From Ophiosphaerella korrae (Eukaryota > Ascomycota > Dothideomycetes > Pleosporales > Phaeosphaeriaceae), in contig JALNQF010000938.1 in the NCBI GenBank assembly GCA_028456385.1, positions 1-10,626 on the forward strand: a DNA stretch of 10,626 nucleotides, given 5' to 3'. Position numbers and translations under genes: made by a program. The notes beneath the pieces were generated by a model that was given only the letters and a program-made list of their open reading frames with translations, was not told the origin of the DNA and ran no database searches. Position 1 is the stretch's first letter. Every line of letters begins with the position of its first letter. Shown piece by piece: positions 7,561 to 10,626 of this stretch.

Positions 7561-8860
7561 TATATAAAAACTATCTTACTTTTTACTTTTTTAAAAAGTA
7601 TATATAGTAGTTATCTTTATAATAAAAGGTCTAATAAAGTATTTTATATTACTTTTCTTTACTTATAACTACTTTCTTCTAAAGTTTAGCTTATACTTAT
7701 AGTACTTCTTTTTTCTTTTTATTTATTTTTAACTATATTTATTTTTTTAAGTCTTTACTTTTATAGTCTTTTATAAAGTATCTTAGTTTTTTATATAGTA
7801 GCCTTTTTTACTATAGTTTAAGTATATAAAGTCTTTATTCTTCTTTTTTTTTTCTATCTTTATTTACGTTAAGGATTATAAAGTCTCTTCTATTATAGTT
7901 ATTAGGTTTTCTCTAATATTTATTTATTTTCTATTCTTAAAGATTATTATATACTTATATTACCTATCTTTTTAGAGCTTCTAGTATCCTTAGTTAATCT
8001 ATCTAAATTAGTTTATATTAGATTTCCTTATTTAGTCTTTATTTAAATTTAGATATTAGAGATAGCTTATTTTATTCTATATTCTAGGATTGTTATTTAA
8101 ATTTTAATATATATTCTAGGATACTCTTATATTATTTAAGCCTTATAAGTTTTTTTTTTAGCTTATTAAGTAATATCTATATTTTTAAATACTACTCTTA
8201 TTTGTTATATAAAGTATTTATAACTTCTAAAGATAGCTTTTATTTTATTTTTCTATATTCTTAGAGTATATATTATATAGTTTATCTAGTAAGGTTTAAA
8301 CTATTTTATTATATTTTCTTTAAAGTATATTCTAATATATACTACTTTCTTATCTTCTATATTAAAGTATAGTACTTATATATTAATCTAGAGTTATACT
8401 AAAGCTATAAAAAGTTTTAGTTTTTCTCTTATTTTATTAAACTTCTTAAGTACTTATATCTTTAGTAGTTACTTTATTATACTTATTTCTAGTCTCTAAG
8501 TAATTTATTCTATCTTAGTTTATTCTACTATAATAGCTTTAATTTATAGTTTATTTTAATTAATATAATCTTATAGTTCTTTATTTTATATTTTTATAGT
8601 ATTAATTACTAGTTTTATATCTTTTTTCTTAGAAATTAGATTATTTAAGTAATCTTTAATTACTTTCTATATAGTATTATCTAACTTATAGCTACTTATA
8701 GGTACTTTAACTCTTTTTTTAGTTAAACTTTCTACTATTATATTAGCTAGACTATACGCTACTTATACTTTACTTCTTATAATAACTAAATTAGTAAGGT
8801 ATTATATAGTTACTAAAGTTAACTTCTTAATAACTTATAAAGTATTAGTAGATTAAGAAG
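7561..8860 (-). pseudogene. Gag polyprotein, copy B, knuckle region deleted
   Basis: The Gag core aligns with copy A: LKKFNKIREKLK near 8440-8400, then VLYFNIEDKKVVYIRIYF near 8370-8315, in one frame across the place where copy A has its one-base loss. KAIFRSYKYFI*QIR follows. In the zinc-knuckle region (about 7770-7830) copy B reads YLNYSKKGYY and then jumps to the second half of the second knuckle (YFIKDY). It is 49 bases shorter than A there, a net deletion that also shifts the frame. Copy B therefore lost one knuckle, while A kept both. The WTxCY-like segment follows at about 7660-7580. Confidence 0.8.
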
Positions 8861-9015
8861 AGATAATAAAAGTTTATATTATAATTAAGTAATAACTATA
8901 AATAATAGTTAATTTATATATATAATATTAAGTATTAGTATTCTAGGTTAGAGATTAGATTACTAATACTATTCTAATAATACGTATTTTATATTAGCTA
9001 TATACTTATATTAAT

Positions 9016-9026
9016 CTATTTATATA
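9016..9026 (-). promoter_or_regulatory. TATA-like box in the LTR of copy B
   Basis: On the minus strand this reads tatataaatag, close to a consensus TATA box. It is aligned in position with tataaaaaga in copy A (6612-6603). It lies just downstream of the paired hairpin motif, as in A. Confidence 0.45.
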
Positions 9027-9030
9027 ACTA

Positions 9031-9070
9031 TATAGATTACTTTAATCTATTATATATATTTATAGATTAC
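9031..9070. repeat. Conserved hairpin motif with 30-bp periodicity, LTR of copy B
   Basis: tatagattac occurs at 9031-9040 and 9061-9070, exactly 30 bp apart. An 8-bp inverted repeat (9032-9039 with 9043-9050, 3-bp loop) is the same as in copy A. Confidence 0.65.
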
Positions 9071-9239
9071 TTTATATCTTATATATCTAGGTTATAATAA
9101 GCTTCCTAATCTAAGTTATTACTTTACTTATCTTATATATTATTAGTACTTAAGTTAAGACTAATTAGCTCTATCTTAATTTCTCTTATTATACCTATAA
9201 TAAAATATAAGTAGTATAGCTATAATTACTTTTTTCTTT

Positions 9240-9260
9240 AAAGCTATAAGCTATAGCTTT
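9240..9260. repeat. Short palindrome near the copy B junction
   Basis: aaagctata (9240-9248) and tatagcttt (9252-9260) are perfect 9-bp inverted arms around agc. A similar string (tagctatta, then ttactattttt, then aaagct) recurs near 10572-10610, which hints at a dispersed motif in this segment. Confidence 0.45.
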
Positions 9261-10490
9261 AGTAGTAAAGCCTTATAAAAGCTAATAGTTTTCTAAGTAT
9301 ATTAACTTATATAGACTATAGCTTTATAATAAACTTATATTCTTTAAAGATTATTAATTAGAAAAAGATCTTATAAGTATATAGCCTAAGTAGCTAAAAA
9401 GTTTTAAGTAAGTATCTCTTAACTTTTATAATAGTATACTTAATAGTATAACTAGTAAATAAAAGACTAAAAGCTATTAGAAGTATAGAAAAAGCTATTA
9501 AAGTTATAAGAATAAATATTATAAAGACTATTCTACTAGTAAGCTTTATTTATATACTTATTATAGTAAGTATATATAAACTTTTAGATAAAGAAAAAAA
9601 GCTAGCTAAAGTTATACTCTTTAAAGATATTAAGAGCTTAGTTAAAAAGGTTATAAAGTAAGTTAAGTAAAAGAGAGTAGTTAAAAAAATAAGTAATAAC
9701 TAAAAGAATATATAGTTAGTAAAACTTAAAAGCCTATAAGTAAGAAAGTTAGATACTTACTTTTATACTAGAAATAATATATTATAGAAATAGAGTAAGA
9801 AGCTTTACTTTTAGTTTAATAATAACTTAAAAGTAGCTTACTTAGGTTATAAAGTAGCTAAAAAGAATTATTACTACTATAGTTACTTTAGCTAAGCTAG
9901 CTAGCTATATAAAAGCTAGGTTAGAAATTAAAAGTAGCTATAATAGTTAAAGTAGAAAGTAAATAAAAGAATAAAGCTAAGAAACTAGTAAGAAAGTATA
10001 GAGTAGCTAAGATAAGCTTAAAGAAAAAAAGAAGAAAATAGAATAAAAAATAAAGAGATAAAGTTTAAGTATACTTTTAGAAAGTATTTATAACTTTACT
10101 AAAACTATAAAAGTTAATAACTATAAGAGCTTAACTACTAGTAAAAATATTTAAATATAAAGTCTAAAGACTTTATACTAGCTTAACTAATAAATATATA
10201 TATATTAGAAAAGAGTTATATTATAAGATATAAGCTTAAAAATAAGTAAGAAATAATTATTAATTAAAGAGCTATCTAAGTTAAGCTACTTATATATAAT
10301 AGAGTAGCTTAAATAGCTTATATAGCTTACTTACTACTATAAGCTTACTTAAATTATATAGAGTAGAGCTCTAACTTATAATATACTTCTTAGGTAAGCT
10401 ACGTAGTAGTACTATTTAATAAGTTTTATAGTAGTTATCTAAACTTAGTTAAAAATAACTTTACTTATAATTCTATTTATTTTAAGCTTA

Positions 10491-10530
10491 TATATAAGTA
10501 CTAAGTACTTATATACTATATATAGTATAT
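10491..10530. repeat. Two adjoining perfect palindromes
   Basis: Arms of 12 bp at 10491-10502 and 10504-10515 (tatataagtact / agtacttatata) flank one base. They overlap a second, perfect 20-bp palindrome, atatactatatatagtatat, at 10511-10530. Together they could form a cruciform. RIP raises the chance of TA-rich palindromes, but the gtac-containing arms are not pure AT. Confidence 0.6.
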
Positions 10531-10626
10531 TTAGAGTTTTTTTTTAGCTTTATAAACTCTTTAGTAACTATTATTATAGCTATTATAAGTTACTATTTTT
10601 AAAGCTTTTAAAGCTTACTTTTTATA

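Larger units (their letters stand above)
6817..9202 (-). mobile_element. Ty3/gypsy element, copy B (5' LTR to post-Gag), interrupted by copy A
   Basis: It is a direct repeat of copy A (4356-6816) over about 2.4 kb, same orientation. Nearly all differences are C/T or A/G, plus a few indels. It begins at 9202 with the same LTR start as A and stops at 6817, precisely where A's LTR begins. That is what insertion of A into B would leave, with the rest of B expected beyond the window. A tandem duplication is the alternative. Copy B keeps fewer residual RIP target sites than copy A. Confidence 0.87.
8861..9202 (-). repeat. 5' LTR and leader of copy B
   Basis: It starts at 9202 (minus strand tattataggtat), identical to the start of copy A, and the match to A ends there. 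It contains the paired tatagattac motif at 9031-9040 and 9061-9070 and a TATA-like box (9016-9026). As in copy A, the LTR end and primer-binding site are not recognisable. The flanking bases 9203-9207 (aaaat) would be half of the target-site duplication; the other half is out of view. Confidence 0.65.
9203..10626. other. Unidentified RIP-exhausted sequence outside copy B
   Basis: These 1.4 kb contain no CA or TG dinucleotide at all and a single CG (near 10391), the strongest depletion in the window. The plus strand is purine-rich from about 9400 to 10250, as in a coding strand, then mixed to the end. Plus frame 1 from about 9400 to 9720 has few stops and is rich in Ile, Leu, Lys and Val. Frame 3 from about 9870 to 10140 reads as a Lys/Glu-rich segment. 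Neither matches a family I know, and I cannot tell an old transposon from a RIP-damaged gene. RIP acts on repeated DNA and can leak into flanks, so an older repeat is the likelier reading. No RNA gene is visible. Confidence 0.4.

Noticed and set aside
9400..10140. A pogo/Tc1-type transposase or a LINE ORF1 in the outer segment.
   Set aside because: I tried all plus-strand frames and found no DDE/DDD spacing, no CCHC pattern after reversing Cys/His changes, and no RT box. The similarity was wishful.
1..10626. A genome using a reassigned code (TAA/TAG as glutamine, as in ciliates), since long frames read well if those codons are sense.
   Set aside because: The stops replace tryptophans as well as glutamines, catalytic Asp residues have become Asn, Cys/His have become Tyr, and CA/TG are depleted on both strands in non-coding LTRs too. 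RIP explains all of this; recoding explains only part.
1..10626. AT-rich organelle, apicomplexan or centromeric satellite DNA.
   Set aside because: The content is nuclear gypsy retrotransposons, and the depletion is specific to CA/TG/CG while CT, AG, CC and GG remain. There is no satellite periodicity.

Overview
This window is a graveyard of fungal LTR retrotransposons, not a gene-bearing region. The whole 10.6 kb is very AT-rich (about one fifth G+C in the lines I sampled; not computed). It has almost no CA or TG dinucleotides (25 in total, counted by eye) and few CG (33). C survives almost only before C or T, and G almost only after A or G, so TA is nearly the only pyrimidine-purine step left. 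That is the footprint of repeat-induced point mutation (RIP; CpA to TpA on both strands) run close to completion. It points to a filamentous ascomycete (Pezizomycotina), in an AT-rich, presumably heterochromatic compartment. No intact gene was found.

Layout. (1) 1 to about 3270, plus strand: the 3' part of a Ty3/gypsy chromovirus. It runs from the RT active-site box (YLDD, now YLDN) through RNase H, integrase, GPY/F-like module and chromodomain. A further ~230-codon extension stays in one reading frame up to a polypurine tract (2854-2865). A putative 3' LTR (2869 to about 3270) follows, with a 14-bp tandem repeat. (2) About 3273-6816, minus strand: copy A of a second gypsy family, with 5' LTR/leader, Gag with two CCHC knuckles, a spacer region, a retropepsin whose DSGA now reads NSKA, and RT up to the box matching YLVMPFG, where it stops. 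(3) 6817-9202, minus strand: copy B of the same family, homologous to A from the LTR start to a point between Gag and protease, where it stops at A's LTR start. (4) 9203-10626: equally mutated sequence that I could not identify.

The boundaries fit a nested series: B inserted into the unidentified sequence, A inserted into B, and the plus-strand element inserted into A's RT. Residual RIP targets support that order, being fewest in the outermost layer and more numerous in the inner ones.

RIP makes transitions only, so ancestral frames can still be read through the many TAA/TAG codons (former Gln and Trp). The true frame breaks are separate indels: one in the plus-strand integrase, one in the Gag of A, and a different one in the Gag of B. 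I see no sign of a new functional system. The interesting content is the mutation-context rule, the layered clock, the extended C-terminus of the chromovirus and conserved LTR motifs.
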